15,445 bases of DNA from HGM04593 sp045613945 (GCA_045613945.1 JAZLBZ010000061.1:1-15445), one strand, 5' to 3'. Numbered from the stretch's first letter, positions 1-6,274 are shown. Numbers and translations: made by a program. Notes: a model not told the origin generated them from the letters alone.

Positions 1-34
1 CACCCACCTCCCCCGACGCGGAACGCATAGACAC

Positions 35-63
35 AAAAAAAGATGCCAACTTCCGTTGACATC
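35..63 (-). terminator. Intrinsic terminator of the tRNA-Asn pair
   Basis: On the minus strand a 9-bp perfect stem (GATGTCAAC / GTTGGCATC, one G-T wobble) closes a GGAA tetraloop and is followed at once by seven T. It starts only 6 nt after the 3' end of the downstream tRNA, so it fits as the Rho-independent terminator of the two-tRNA transcript. A stable tetraloop stem plus U-tract is as clear a terminator as one gets by eye. Confidence 0.85.
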
Positions 64-68
64 CATTG

Positions 69-142
69 CTCTTCAGGTAGGACTTGAACCTACGACCCCC
101 TGATTAACAGTCAGGTGCTCTAACCGACTGAGCTACTGAAGA
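69..142 (-). tRNA. tRNA-Asn (anticodon GTT), copy 2 of the transcript
   Basis: The reverse complement folds as a full cloverleaf of 74 nt. It has a 7-bp acceptor TCTTCAG/CTGAAGA with discriminator G, D-stem GCTC/GAGC, anticodon stem CCTGA/TCAGG with loop CTGTTAA (anticodon GTT at 106-108), and T-arm GTAGG-TTCAAGT-CCTAC. No CCA is encoded, so it must be added after transcription. It is identical over its whole length to the copy at 191-264 and lies 48 nt after it, with no separate promoter visible in the spacer, so the two are probably one precursor. Confidence 0.95.
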
Positions 143-190
143 ATATGTTGGAACTTTTTTCTTTAATTCAGCGATGTTCCGTCTCGCTTG

Positions 191-264
191 CTCTTCAGGT
201 AGGACTTGAACCTACGACCCCCTGATTAACAGTCAGGTGCTCTAACCGACTGAGCTACTGAAGA
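191..264 (-). tRNA. tRNA-Asn (anticodon GTT), copy 1 of the transcript
   Basis: Same 74-nt cloverleaf as the copy at 69-142, base for base, with anticodon GTT at 228-230 and no encoded CCA. It is the promoter-proximal copy: a Bacteroidetes-type promoter lies about 30-60 nt upstream on the minus strand. The identity reaches only about 2-3 nt into the flanks on either side (the spacer and leader differ), so the repeated unit is essentially the mature tRNA. Confidence 0.95.
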
Positions 265-293
265 ATTTTTGTCACCCTTTTCGTTTGACGTTG

Positions 294-325
294 CAAAAGT
301 AGTATAACTTTTTATTTGGTGCAAA
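294..325 (-). promoter_or_regulatory. Promoter of the tRNA-Asn pair
   Basis: On the minus strand TACTTTTG (plus 294-301) matches the Bacteroidetes -7 consensus TAnnTTTG. A TTTG (plus 322-325) sits 20 nt upstream as the -33 box. Transcription would start near 287, leaving a leader of about 22 nt before the first tRNA. The matches are seen directly; function is inferred from the known Bacteroides consensus. Confidence 0.6.
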
Positions 326-437
326 TTTTTCGGCCATTTTTTCATCAATAACACAAAAATATCCATAATTTCTTCCATTTTCATTAAAATAATCTAAAAA
401 CAACGCATTAAACGGCACTAATAAGAAAGCAAAAGTG

Positions 438-445
438 TATCTTCG
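438..445 (+). promoter_or_regulatory. Possible -7 box of the S41 peptidase gene
   Basis: TATCTTCG matches TAnnTTTG at seven of eight positions and would start transcription about 20 nt before the ATG at 472. No good -33 TTTG is present at the expected distance, so this is a half-promoter call. The same TATCTTCGCGG string is reused, on the opposite strand, as the -7 region of the small membrane-protein gene (2626-2633). Confidence 0.35.
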
Positions 446-471
446 CGGTTAATATTGAAAACAGGACAACA

Positions 472-2127
472 ATGAAAAGAAGAATTCTTACACTGCTGCT
501 TATGATTGCACTGCTGCCAAGCATAGCAATCAAGGCCGACGACAAGCATAAGTTCAAATTATCACGCCAAATCTCAATAATGAATGCCATAATCAAGGAC
601 CTGAACCTTTTTTATGTCGACAGCATAATGCCCGAGATTATGATTAACAAAGGCATAGATGCTATGCTTGCCAACCTTGACCCCTACACCCAGTACTACC
701 CCGCCGACAAAGCCGATGAACTGAAGATGATGACCACCGGCAAATATGCAGGCATTGGCTCAGTGATACGTTTCCACACCGAGAAGAAGACCACTGTGCT
801 GAGCGAGCCATACGAGGGAATGCCAGCGCAGAAAGCAGGACTCAAGGCCGGCGATTTAATCATATCAATCAACGGCGAGAGCGTAAAGGGTATGAGCACC
901 GACAGTGTGAGCGACAGGCTACGCGGCGAGCCGGGCACCACCCTTACCATTGAATATGAGCGTCCGGGCAAGAAAGGCACACACAAGGTAAAACTGCAGC
1001 GCGAAAGCATAGCCCTGCCGGCAATTCCCTACTATGGAATACAGCAAGGCAACATAGGCTTCCTACAACTCAACAGTTTCACCGACGGCTGTGCCAAAGA
1101 GATGCGCCAGGCAATCATAGACCTCAAGAAACAGGGAGCAACAGCATTCATCATAGACCTTCGCGGCAATGGCGGAGGCCTGCTTAACGAAGCGGTTGAA
1201 ATTGTAAACCTTTTTACCCCAAAAGACAATGTCATCGTAACCACAAAAGGAAAGACCAAACAGGCGAACGAGGTATACAAGACCAAAAAAGCACCCATCG
1301 ACACCACATCGCCTGTAGCCATACTTGTAGACGGGGAGACAGCGTCGGCATCGGAGATTGTTGCAGGCTCACTGCAGGACCTCGACAGGGCCATTATCAT
1401 CGGCAGCCGCACATTTGGCAAAGGTCTTGTACAGAGCACAAGAGAGGTAAACGGCGGCGGATACCTGAAACTGACAACTGCAAAATACTACACCCCAAGC
1501 GGACGCTGTGTTCAGGCACTCGACTACTCGCACGTCATTGACCAAGGTAAGACATCACGCGTACCCGACAGCCTCACAACAGTGTTCTACACCGCAGCAG
1601 GCCGCGAAGTGCGCGACGGCGGCGGCATACGCCCCGACATTGAGCCAAAGTCAGAGGAACTCTCTACCCTGCTCTTTTACCTGATGCAGGATATGGCAAT
1701 CTTTGATTTCGCAACAGAGTATGCCATCAAGCATAGCAGTATTGCCCCTGCCGAGACGTTTGACATAACCGATGAGGATTACGAGAAGTTCAAGCAGTTG
1801 CTGAAATCGCGCAATTTCAGTTACGACCTTATAAGCGTAAAGGTATTGAAGGACCTGAAACAGGCAGCAGAGTTCGAAGGATTCAGCGAGATAGTCAAGG
1901 AGGAGATTGCCTCGCTCGAAAAGAAACTGCAGGCAAACCTCGACCACTCATTGACCCACTTTGAGAAGGACATACGCAGAATTATTGCCGACGAAATAAT
2001 CCACAGATACCAGGGACAAAAGGGACGCATAATATACAGCCTGCGCGAAGACACCGACCTCAGCGAGGCATTCCGCATCCTCAAGGACGAAAAAGAGTAC
2101 AAGGAGATTCTCACCCCCAAGAAATAA
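472..2127 (+). CDS. S41 family C-terminal processing peptidase with PDZ domain
   Basis: Serine peptidase of the CtpA/Prc (S41) family, expected to cleave C-terminal regions of proteins in the periplasm. The 551-aa product starts with a signal peptide (residues 1-22, KRR then a hydrophobic core, likely cut after IKA). A helical N-terminal segment containing the family motif NLDPYTQYY (about 68-76) follows, then a PDZ domain (about 88-177) with the carboxylate-binding loop near YAGIGS. The S41 core (about 190-395) carries FIIDLRGNGGG, the nucleophile Ser292 in ETASASEIVAG, and the general base Lys317 in GSRTFGKG, exactly 25 residues later as in E. coli Prc. The last 150 residues are a charged helical tail usual for Bacteroidetes members. 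It stands alone: divergent from the tRNAs and convergent with the next gene, with a hairpin terminator just after its stop. The start is the first ATG of the frame and directly begins the signal peptide. Confidence 0.93.
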   Translation: MKRRILTLLLMIALLPSIAIKADDKHKFKLSRQISIMNAIIKDLNLFYVDSIMPEIMINKGIDAMLANLDPYTQYYPADKADELKMMTTGKYAGIGSVIRFHTEKKTTVLSEPYEGMPAQKAGLKAGDLIISINGESVKGMSTDSVSDRLRGEPGTTLTIEYERPGKKGTHKVKLQRESIALPAIPYYGIQQGNIGFLQLNSFTDGCAKEMRQAIIDLKKQGATAFIIDLRGNGGGLLNEAVEIVNLFTPKDNVIVTTKGKTKQANEVYKTKKAPIDTTSPVAILVDGETASASEIVAGSLQDLDRAIIIGSRTFGKGLVQSTREVNGGGYLKLTTAKYYTPSGRCVQALDYSHVIDQGKTSRVPDSLTTVFYTAAGREVRDGGGIRPDIEPKSEELSTLLFYLMQDMAIFDFATEYAIKHSSIAPAETFDITDEDYEKFKQLLKSRNFSYDLISVKVLKDLKQAAEFEGFSEIVKEEIASLEKKLQANLDHSLTHFEKDIRRIIADEIIHRYQGQKGRIIYSLREDTDLSEAFRILKDEKEYKEILTPKK

Positions 2128-2129
2128 TA

Positions 2130-2156
2130 GAAAACCCGCTGAATTGGCGGGTTTTC
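2130..2156. terminator. Bidirectional intrinsic terminator between convergent genes
   Basis: A perfect 10-bp inverted repeat GAAAACCCGC / GCGGGTTTTC with a 7-nt loop lies 3 nt after the S41 stop and 28 nt after the stop of the convergent minus-strand gene. The AAAA at the foot of one arm and TTTT at the foot of the other give a GC-rich stem top and a U-run in both directions, so it should work for both transcripts. Extra T beyond the stem is sparse (CATTATTAT). Confidence 0.75.
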
Positions 2157-2183
2157 CATTATTATACCAACAGTTGACCTGCT

Positions 2184-2603
2184 TTATTTTTCGAGAACCA
2201 AAATCACAACCTTTCCACCGGCAGTCTCAATGCAGAAGTTCCTGTCGCCATGCAGCGTGCGCACCACCGTGTCACCATCAGCCACCACCTTAATCAATGA
2301 TTTTGAGGTATAGAGCGACACACGGCTGTTCACAGCAGCATAGCGTTTCATCACAATCTGCGAATCGGCAGGCAACGGAGCACCCTCGTGTAGCAGACTG
2401 TCATCAACAAAAACCTTGTACTCCCCAGCAGTGCAGCCTGCATCAAACGATACACGGCACGCCGCGTCATTGCCGGCATTGACCTCCACACCCTGTAATG
2501 CATAATAGACAAACAACATTATTGCCAACAGCAACAAAGCAAAGAATAGTACATTCCCTTTAAGGAAACGCATATTTGACGAACTGCTTCTTTTTGTACG
2601 CAT
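2184..2603 (-). CDS. Small single-pass membrane protein, unknown function
   Basis: I do not recognise this family. The 139-aa product has a short basic, Ser-rich N-terminus, one strong transmembrane segment (about residues 17-37, rich in Leu/Phe/Ala) and a soluble region of about 100 residues that looks beta-rich. That region contains Cys49, Cys57 and a third Cys near residue 120 (NFCIETAG). By the positive-inside rule the C-terminal part should be outside the cytoplasmic membrane. The frame is open to an ATG at 2648, but I place the start at 2603. A -7/-33 promoter pair at 2626-2656 would begin transcription between those two ATGs, and an A-rich leader precedes 2603. A start at 2573, directly before the membrane segment, is also possible. 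It is convergent with the S41 gene and shares its terminator. Confidence 0.6.
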   Translation of the reverse strand: MRTKRSSSSNMRFLKGNVLFFALLLLAIMLFVYYALQGVEVNAGNDAACRVSFDAGCTAGEYKVFVDDSLLHEGAPLPADSQIVMKRYAAVNSRVSLYTSKSLIKVVADGDTVVRTLHGDRNFCIETAGGKVVILVLEK

Positions 2604-2625
2604 AAATGATTTTTGATTCCACCCG

Positions 2626-2656
2626 CGAAGATAACATTTTGCAGCCACACTGCAAA
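2626..2656 (-). promoter_or_regulatory. Promoter of the small membrane-protein gene
   Basis: On the minus strand TATCTTCG (plus 2626-2633) is a seven-of-eight match to TAnnTTTG, and TTTG (plus 2653-2656) lies 19 nt upstream. The -33 box sits directly after the stop codon of the preceding gene. Transcription would start near 2619, so the coding start must be at or below 2603. Confidence 0.5.
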
Positions 2657-2657
2657 A

Positions 2658-3137
2658 TCATTCCTCTTTCAACAAATCAATCACCTGTTGCAGGCTGTAT
2701 GCCTCGTAATACGATTTTGCATTATCGTATCGCTTGTTTATATGCATGAACGAGCGCCAGTATTCACTGAAGGGTTTTAACACAACCTTCTCGCTCTTAC
2801 CATCCTCACGCACGGCAGCACAGCCGTTCGCTCCACTCAGCGGACTGCCGGCGAGGTAATACACAAGACTCCTCACCCCATCGTCGCCCACGCGCAATGC
2901 ACCCTTGCAGTTCATCCACCACTCAAGGTATACACCCAGTGTGGGATTTCTAAAGCCCGAGGTACCGGTGTAAGCAAGACCACTCTCCACTGCCACCGGA
3001 CACAGGAACATGCGGCTGTCGGAAAGTATCTGCTCGCGGTGCTCATACAGGAAGAAAGCATTCTCAATGAAGAGGCGTTGCTGTGCCTTCGCATGCTCTT
3101 TTGCAGCGGCTTTCGCAGCCAACTCGTCATCCATCAT
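2658..3137 (-). CDS. Hypothetical protein, 159 aa, unknown function
   Basis: Not recognised. The product is soluble with no signal peptide or membrane segment. It begins with an Ala/Lys/Glu helix (residues 3-20), then an aromatic-rich body with motifs such as SGFRNPTLGVYLEWW (around residues 60-74) and YWRSFMHINKRYDNAKSYY (around 125-143). The composition is that of a real, folded protein: balanced residues, several Trp/Tyr clusters, no low-complexity stretches. The frame begins ATGATG, so 3137 or 3134 could be the start. It lies 102 nt downstream of the ligase stop on the same strand, with no convincing promoter or U-tract terminator in the gap. It might therefore be a distal member of the ligase transcription unit, but the spacing is much wider than within that cassette. 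Confidence 0.7.
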   Translation of the reverse strand: MMDDELAAKAAAKEHAKAQQRLFIENAFFLYEHREQILSDSRMFLCPVAVESGLAYTGTSGFRNPTLGVYLEWWMNCKGALRVGDDGVRSLVYYLAGSPLSGANGCAAVREDGKSEKVVLKPFSEYWRSFMHINKRYDNAKSYYEAYSLQQVIDLLKEE

Positions 3138-3239
3138 AATGTTTATGATTTTAGGTTTTTGTTATTCTATTCAGTTATTGCATTTCATTCAGAAATACAC
3201 AAATTAGGATGCAATGATTACCTTGACCCCTTCAGGTAA

Positions 3240-4664
3240 CTACACCTCTTCCCAGCCCTTCTTGATGTTGTCGGCAATCTCGGCGGCAAGGATATCGCGT
3301 ATCTGCTGCTCATCGCTGCTATAGGCCATATCGCGCTTTATCATCTCCTTGCGGGCGCTGCTGTAGTCGGTGTGGTAGAAGATGTAGGCAGGATAGCGGC
3401 CGGTGGCCTCCTTGTTGGTTTTCCAGATGAAGAACTTGTGCAGCATAACCTTTGCGCCAGATACTTTCCTGAACACACGGCGCTCAAGCAATGTGCTGGG
3501 CTGCAATTCGCCCGTAGCACCCTCCGGCTCCTCGAAAGGACATATATCGGTGAGCTGCGACAGGCGCACATCGGTTACCGTAGGCTGCTTGTCGGTGCGC
3601 TCGCGGTAGAAGGTGATACCCTGTATAGATACACCGGGCACCATTCCCTGCATCATCCACCCCCTAGCCTCGTCGTAGGCAAGCAGGGGGTTGGTCTTAA
3701 TCTTGTCGTCGTTGCCGCGTGTCACCAGCTCCAGCACCGACATCTCAAGCACCACCTCGGGTGCGACCATCTGGTAGGCAATGCCGCGCGAGTCAGAGAG
3801 GATATATTGTGACTCCACATGCTTGGCCGAGAGTCGCCGGGCAAGCTCGGCACGCTGCTCATCGGTCATTCCCGTTGAGCCGTGACCGAACATCTGGTAC
3901 GCACCGTCCTCGTGGCGCACAGCGAGGAGCACATCGCGGATGCCACGCTCGGTGGTTGAGTAACCCACAACCACTGCATCTATGCTGTGGCGGGGCTTCA
4001 CCTTGCTGATGAAGCGGTTTTCATTGTGCACCACAATGCCCTCGGCACCTTCGTCCTCTACCCACTCCTCGTATATCTGCTGCACCTCATCTATCGAAGT
4101 TGCCGTTCGCATCTCTACTGGGTGACAGAACGAACTGGTCTTGGTCGTCTTAAGTTTGCGATCATCATTCTCCGAAACGCTGACGACGCTGAAGAGTTCC
4201 GTCAACTTGGCGTGCACCTCATCGTAGTGGGCAGCCACAAAAGGCTGGTCGTCGAGTTCAATAATGTCAAAGGGAGCGAGAGCCAGCGTGTCGCGCTTGG
4301 CGGCATCGGCCAATGCCGACTGCACATCGCCACAGCGAGGACGACATCCCTCGCGAGGTACATAGAGTTCGGCGGCAATAATGGCGCTCTTGACACCCTT
4401 CTTGCCCAAGAAACCGGCAAGCATGTCAAGACACTTCAGTTCACCTGCACGATTCTTTCCCTGTGAGTTAAGCATAACAGCTGTACCATCGTTATAAAAA
4501 ACGCATTGCAGATGTCCGTCAATCTTGCGGGTTACGCAGAACTGCTCGCCGCTGATGCGTGCCTTGATTTTGGCACCCTCGACAAGCATAAACTTGCCCG
4601 CGATGTTCTTCTTATAGCCTATCGCCTTCTGGCGCATATCTTGTGTTACTTCCATTGTAGCCAT
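3240..4664 (-). CDS. ATP-dependent DNA-ligase-type nucleotidyltransferase with C-terminal extension
   Basis: Predicted ATP-dependent polynucleotide ligase: self-adenylation on a Lys, transfer of AMP to a 5' phosphate, then end sealing. All superfamily motifs can be read: motif I KIDG with nucleophile Lys47, motif Ia SQGKNR (67-72), motif III with Glu99 (AAEL), IIIa FDIIEL (132-137), motif IV EGIVVH (208-213), motif V KVKP (221-224) with Asp229. An OB-fold like that of bacterial LigB/LigD-type ligases follows (HGSTGMTDEQ around 261-270), and a motif VI-like RERTDK (354-359). Beyond it, residues about 365-474 form an extension I cannot assign. About 40 residues also precede motif I. No polymerase, phosphoesterase or Ku gene is visible nearby, so a standard LigD end-joining role is not supported. 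It is the last gene of a three-gene cassette, 8 nt after the stop of the 233-aa gene. An alternative start is Met4 (4655). RNA rather than DNA as substrate is not excluded. Confidence 0.85.
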   Translation of the reverse strand: MATMEVTQDMRQKAIGYKKNIAGKFMLVEGAKIKARISGEQFCVTRKIDGHLQCVFYNDGTAVMLNSQGKNRAGELKCLDMLAGFLGKKGVKSAIIAAELYVPREGCRPRCGDVQSALADAAKRDTLALAPFDIIELDDQPFVAAHYDEVHAKLTELFSVVSVSENDDRKLKTTKTSSFCHPVEMRTATSIDEVQQIYEEWVEDEGAEGIVVHNENRFISKVKPRHSIDAVVVGYSTTERGIRDVLLAVRHEDGAYQMFGHGSTGMTDEQRAELARRLSAKHVESQYILSDSRGIAYQMVAPEVVLEMSVLELVTRGNDDKIKTNPLLAYDEARGWMMQGMVPGVSIQGITFYRERTDKQPTVTDVRLSQLTDICPFEEPEGATGELQPSTLLERRVFRKVSGAKVMLHKFFIWKTNKEATGRYPAYIFYHTDYSSARKEMIKRDMAYSSDEQQIRDILAAEIADNIKKGWEEV

Positions 4665-4672
4665 AGCGTAAA

Positions 4673-5374
4673 TCAGTTTGTGGGTATCTCTTTCAGTTCA
4701 AGGTTGGTGAGGCGCAGGATGAGCGCATAACTGTCGCCTTGCACACGTCCTTCGAGGAAAGCACGGTAAGGAGTACCGCCATTGGACATCACGAGCGGTT
4801 CGTTACCCTTGGCACCGGCGGTGATGAGCATCATGGCATTGGCCTCGGCAAGTTTCTTGGCCATTTCGAAGAGGAAATCATAAGTGAGTCCGTTGACGTG
4901 CTGTACCTGGTAGCTCTTCTTGAACATGAACATGCGCAAGGCTTTGCTCTTGGGGATGAGTTTTCCTGTCCACCGCAAAGGGACACCATCCAAAGCAATA
5001 TTAGCCGTAGTGACCGATTCGGGGCGCACCTCTTTCTCGCTGCCGTCGGGCATATATACATGCTCGTTGAGCGATACGCCGTAGGCCACCTTCTGGGCCT
5101 GGGTGATGAAGACCTTCTTCAAGCCTTCGAGTTTGAGTCCCAAGCGTTCCATATCAATCTCAGGGTCGCCGGCAATGAGGGCATCGGCGAGCCCCTCGCC
5201 ATAGGTGGCAAGAAGGGCGGCTTCGGTGGTGGCCATGGTAGCCTTGAGGCGGCGCTCGTTCTTACCGGTACTGCCTGATGCGGTCTTGTAGATTGGCGCC
5301 ACACGGCGGAATGAGGTGCCGAAGGCCACCTCTGCATCGCGCTTGGTTTCGTTGGATATATTTATTTTTCTCAT
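4673..5374 (-). CDS. Ligase-cassette protein B, 233 aa, unknown function
   Basis: Not assigned to a known family. The product is soluble, with no membrane segment, mixed alpha/beta in look and fairly basic in its first 45 residues (KRR-type clusters). Features that look constrained: AFGTSFRRVAPIYKTASG near the N-terminus (about residues 17-34), an Ala-rich helix (ATTEAALLATYGEGLADAL, about 48-66), KSKALRMFMFKKSYQVQHV (about 141-159), and a C-terminal block GGTPYRAFLEGRVQGDSY (about 199-216). I see no nuclease, helicase or nucleotide-binding signature. It is sandwiched between the acidic-tail protein (12 nt upstream) and the ligase (8 nt downstream), so it is almost surely co-transcribed and co-translated with them and may act as a subunit or nucleic-acid-binding partner of the ligase. 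The start is the first ATG of the frame and has an A/T-rich leader. Confidence 0.8.
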   Translation of the reverse strand: MRKINISNETKRDAEVAFGTSFRRVAPIYKTASGSTGKNERRLKATMATTEAALLATYGEGLADALIAGDPEIDMERLGLKLEGLKKVFITQAQKVAYGVSLNEHVYMPDGSEKEVRPESVTTANIALDGVPLRWTGKLIPKSKALRMFMFKKSYQVQHVNGLTYDFLFEMAKKLAEANAMMLITAGAKGNEPLVMSNGGTPYRAFLEGRVQGDSYALILRLTNLELKEIPTN

Positions 5375-5386
5375 ATTGCTTACATT

Positions 5387-5983
5387 TTAGAACATACTGA
5401 AATCGAGGTCGTCAATCTCCTCCTCAGCCACCTCTTCCACCTCGTCGATGACGGTTTGGTCGGCAAGCGACACGAGCGGGAACTCCTGTTTGTCGCCGGC
5501 AAAGAGGAACAAGCCCCCGGGAGTGTTGATGAGGTAGCCGTCGTTGTGGTTGATGCCTCCGCGATAGCTGAACTCAAACTTATAGATATTGTCGCCCACA
5601 GCAGCGGCGAGGTCGGCATTCACGAGCTGATACACTGCCTCCCAGTCGTTGTCGAGAAACTCCTCTTCGGTGACGGTCTTGTCCAAAGAGATGACAGCAT
5701 CGAATGAAGAGGGGTATTGCGGCAGTTCAACGCCGTCGGAATCACAAGCCGTGAGTTCACTCTTCTCGACCCAACGGTCGGCATCGTCCACTGTTCCCTG
5801 TTTGTACCCTCCTGAGGGAATGAGCAAGGCATCGTCGGGCGAGAGATAGGCCGTGCCACACACCTCGCCAGCATTGTCGGTAGCAACCAAGTCACTCCAA
5901 CCATATATTTTTTTTCTTTCAAGTTTCACCGGTGCCGAAGTATATTCAGTACCCGAAAGCGAAAAACGCAATTCTTTTGCCAT
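5387..5983 (-). CDS. Ligase-cassette protein A, 198 aa, acidic tail ending in Phe
   Basis: Unknown family. The first gene of the cassette encodes a soluble 198-aa protein beginning MAKELRFSLSG, with a basic patch KLERKKIYGW (about 20-29) and a body with beta-type motifs (FEFSYRGGINHNDGYL, about 136-151; GGLFLFAGDKQEFPLVSL, about 156-173). The last 20 or so residues are strongly acidic (VEEVAEEEIDDLDFSMF) and end in Met-Phe. This resembles, in style only, the acidic tips of single-stranded-DNA-binding proteins, which end in an aromatic residue and dock partner enzymes. Homology to SSB is not visible: no typical OB-fold signature. The start at 5983 is the first ATG of the frame, 13 nt downstream of an inverted repeat in the leader. 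With the 233-aa protein and the ligase it forms a unit with gaps of 12 and 8 nt. Confidence 0.8.
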   Translation of the reverse strand: MAKELRFSLSGTEYTSAPVKLERKKIYGWSDLVATDNAGEVCGTAYLSPDDALLIPSGGYKQGTVDDADRWVEKSELTACDSDGVELPQYPSSFDAVISLDKTVTEEEFLDNDWEAVYQLVNADLAAAVGDNIYKFEFSYRGGINHNDGYLINTPGGLFLFAGDKQEFPLVSLADQTVIDEVEEVAEEEIDDLDFSMF

Positions 5984-5995
5984 ATATTATTATGG

Positions 5996-6040
5996 GAGGT
6001 TCTATAAATTTAATATCCACCAGCACATAACCAGAACCTC
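5996..6040 (-). repeat. 8-bp inverted repeat in the leader of the ligase cassette
   Basis: GAGGTTCT (5996-6003) and AGAACCTC (6033-6040) are perfect reverse complements separated by 29 nt. In the minus-strand transcript they could form a hairpin whose 3' foot lies 12 nt before the start codon at 5983, where it could affect ribosome access. No U-tract follows, so it is not a terminator. It could also be a DNA operator. Confidence 0.45.
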
Positions 6041-6053
6041 ATTAGGGCTACAG

Positions 6054-6085
6054 CTAATGTAGTTTCGGTTTTATTAAAGGTCAAT
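6054..6085 (-). promoter_or_regulatory. Candidate promoter of the ligase cassette
   Basis: On the minus strand TACATTAG (plus 6054-6061) matches TAnnTTTG at all but one position, and ATTG (plus 6082-6085) lies 20 nt upstream as a -33 box. Transcription would begin near 6047, giving a leader of about 64 nt that contains the inverted repeat at 5996-6040. A second small inverted repeat, CATTAG/CTAATG (6040-6045, 6054-6059), overlaps the -7 box and could be an operator. Confidence 0.35.
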
Positions 6086-6224
6086 GATTTTTTGTTGTCA
6101 ATTTCTCAATGTTAACAATAAAAACATTCTCTACCGAAGAGACACACTACTTATAGCAAAAATAGATAAAATATCTAAATGAATATCACAGAAGCCAATA
6201 AATTATAAAAAACTTTCTAAAAGA

Positions 6225-6256
6225 CTTGCACACGATAGCATTTATTCGTACATTTG
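6225..6256 (+). promoter_or_regulatory. Promoter of the rimP-nusA-infB-suf operon
   Basis: TACATTTG (6249-6256) is a perfect TAnnTTTG -7 box. CTTG (6225-6228) lies exactly 20 nt upstream as the -33 element. Transcription should start near 6261-6264, about 90 nt before the rimP ATG. This is the best-scoring promoter in the window by eye. Confidence 0.7.
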
Positions 6257-6274
6257 CAGTGTAAGATGATTGAT

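Noticed and set aside
3218..3239. Inverted repeat TTACCT/AGGTAA just after the ligase stop, as a terminator
   Set aside because: The stem is only about 6 bp with a 10-nt loop, and no T-run follows in the direction of transcription; not enough to call a terminator.
3240..4664. Reading the ligase as a LigD-type NHEJ enzyme
   Set aside because: No polymerase or 3'-phosphoesterase domain is in the protein and no Ku gene is in the window, so only the ligase core is supported.
3372..5278. Several plus-strand frames of 70-180 codons opposite the ligase cassette
   Set aside because: The minus-strand frames carry the conserved ligase motifs and tight operon spacing; the antisense frames are fragmented and lack protein-family features.
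6108..6128. AATGTT/AACATT inverted repeat in the divergent intergenic region
   Set aside because: Short arms in AT-rich DNA with no link to either promoter; expected by chance.
6163..6177. Palindrome TAGATA-AAA-TATCTA upstream of the rimP promoter
   Set aside because: Six-bp arms in very AT-rich sequence are likely by chance, and it lies nearly 50 bp upstream of the -33 box; noted only as a possible operator.
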